Shown here piece by piece: positions 58,293 through 58,336 of a stretch of 58,336 bases of DNA (position 1 is the first letter of the stretch; each line of letters begins with the position of its first letter). The notes beneath the pieces are model-generated. The model was not told the DNA's origin. It saw only the letters and a program-made list of their open reading frames with translations, and searched no databases. Origin of the DNA: Syntrophomonas sp. (GTDB lineage Bacteria; Bacillota; Syntrophomonadia; Syntrophomonadales; Syntrophomonadaceae); NCBI RefSeq assembly GCF_028707975.1, contig NZ_JAQVZX010000007.1, forward strand, positions 1 to 58,336, given 5' to 3'. The translations under genes were made by a program, and so were the position numbers.

Positions 58293-58336
58293 TTACTCAT
58301 CTCCTTTTTTTCACGGGAGTCAGACAGGTTCTTCGC

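Overview
The window is a chromosomal segment of an endospore-forming member of the Clostridia. Evidence for this: dipicolinate synthase (dpaA/dpaB), spoVS, ymdB, remA, a three-PASTA kinase, a LexA-type box at recA and Firmicutes gene order throughout. A class III/IV-type polyhydroxyalkanoate (PHA) cluster in such a genome points to the Syntrophomonas group. That placement is inference; no rRNA gene is present. All recognised genes but the last are on the + strand.

Layout. (1) 1-6.4 kb: lysine and dipicolinate supply, dapB / dpaA-dpaB / asd-dapA. (2) 6.8-10.4 kb: rnjA, a TepA-type ClpP-like protease with a YlzJ-like partner, and uppP. (3) 10.6-19 kb: ftsK/spoIIIE, an HTH protein fused to a degenerate PfkB domain, rodZ-like, rimO, pgsA, and a membrane protein paired with a minimal FtsH-like protease. 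(4) 19-26.3 kb: cinA, thpR, recA, a possible small RNA, rny, an unknown gene, ymdB, spoVS. (5) 26.3-30.4 kb: M19 dipeptidase, PHP phosphoesterase, LysM-NlpC/P60 hydrolase, an unknown gene, and a uracil-DNA-glycosylase-fold protein that keeps its Fe-S cysteines but lacks its catalytic motifs. (6) 30.8-33.6 kb: PHA genes (phasin-like, PhaR/E-like, phaJ, phaC). (7) 33.7-36.5 kb: a Ca2+-type P-ATPase. (8) 36.5-53.4 kb: a long housekeeping run, yicC-remA-gmk-rpoZ-coaBC-metK-priA-def-fmt-DUF116-yugP-rsmB-rlmN-stp-prkC-rsgA-rpe. (9) 53.4-57.4 kb: an FMN-riboswitch-controlled ribD-ribE-ribBA-ribH operon. (10) A lone minus-strand membrane-anchored protein closes the window.

The most unusual feature is non-coding. 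A dispersed family of MITE-like elements with terminal inverted repeats CACTGCAAAAA occurs at about a dozen intergenic sites. Copies range from about 290 bp through 183-211 bp, 85-100 bp and a 57-bp minimal form down to solo ends. The large copies are mosaics of hairpin cassettes joined by a 16-bp linker (GTCGCTATTAAGGTTG or variants). A cassette resembling these also stands alone behind the FMN riboswitch. A second family, with an internal GAAAAGTGAG inverted repeat and a C/G-rich tail, recurs at about five sites.

A second theme is translation initiation. Many starts use GTG or TTG, usually about 8 nt behind a strong Shine-Dalgarno (SD). For ribE, ftsK, thpR and rny, the SD position (and for ribE and thpR the conserved N-terminus) points to ATT, ATT, CTG and ATA starts. 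I place many starts downstream of the longest open frame for this reason. No tRNA, rRNA, CRISPR array, prophage or intact transposase was seen.
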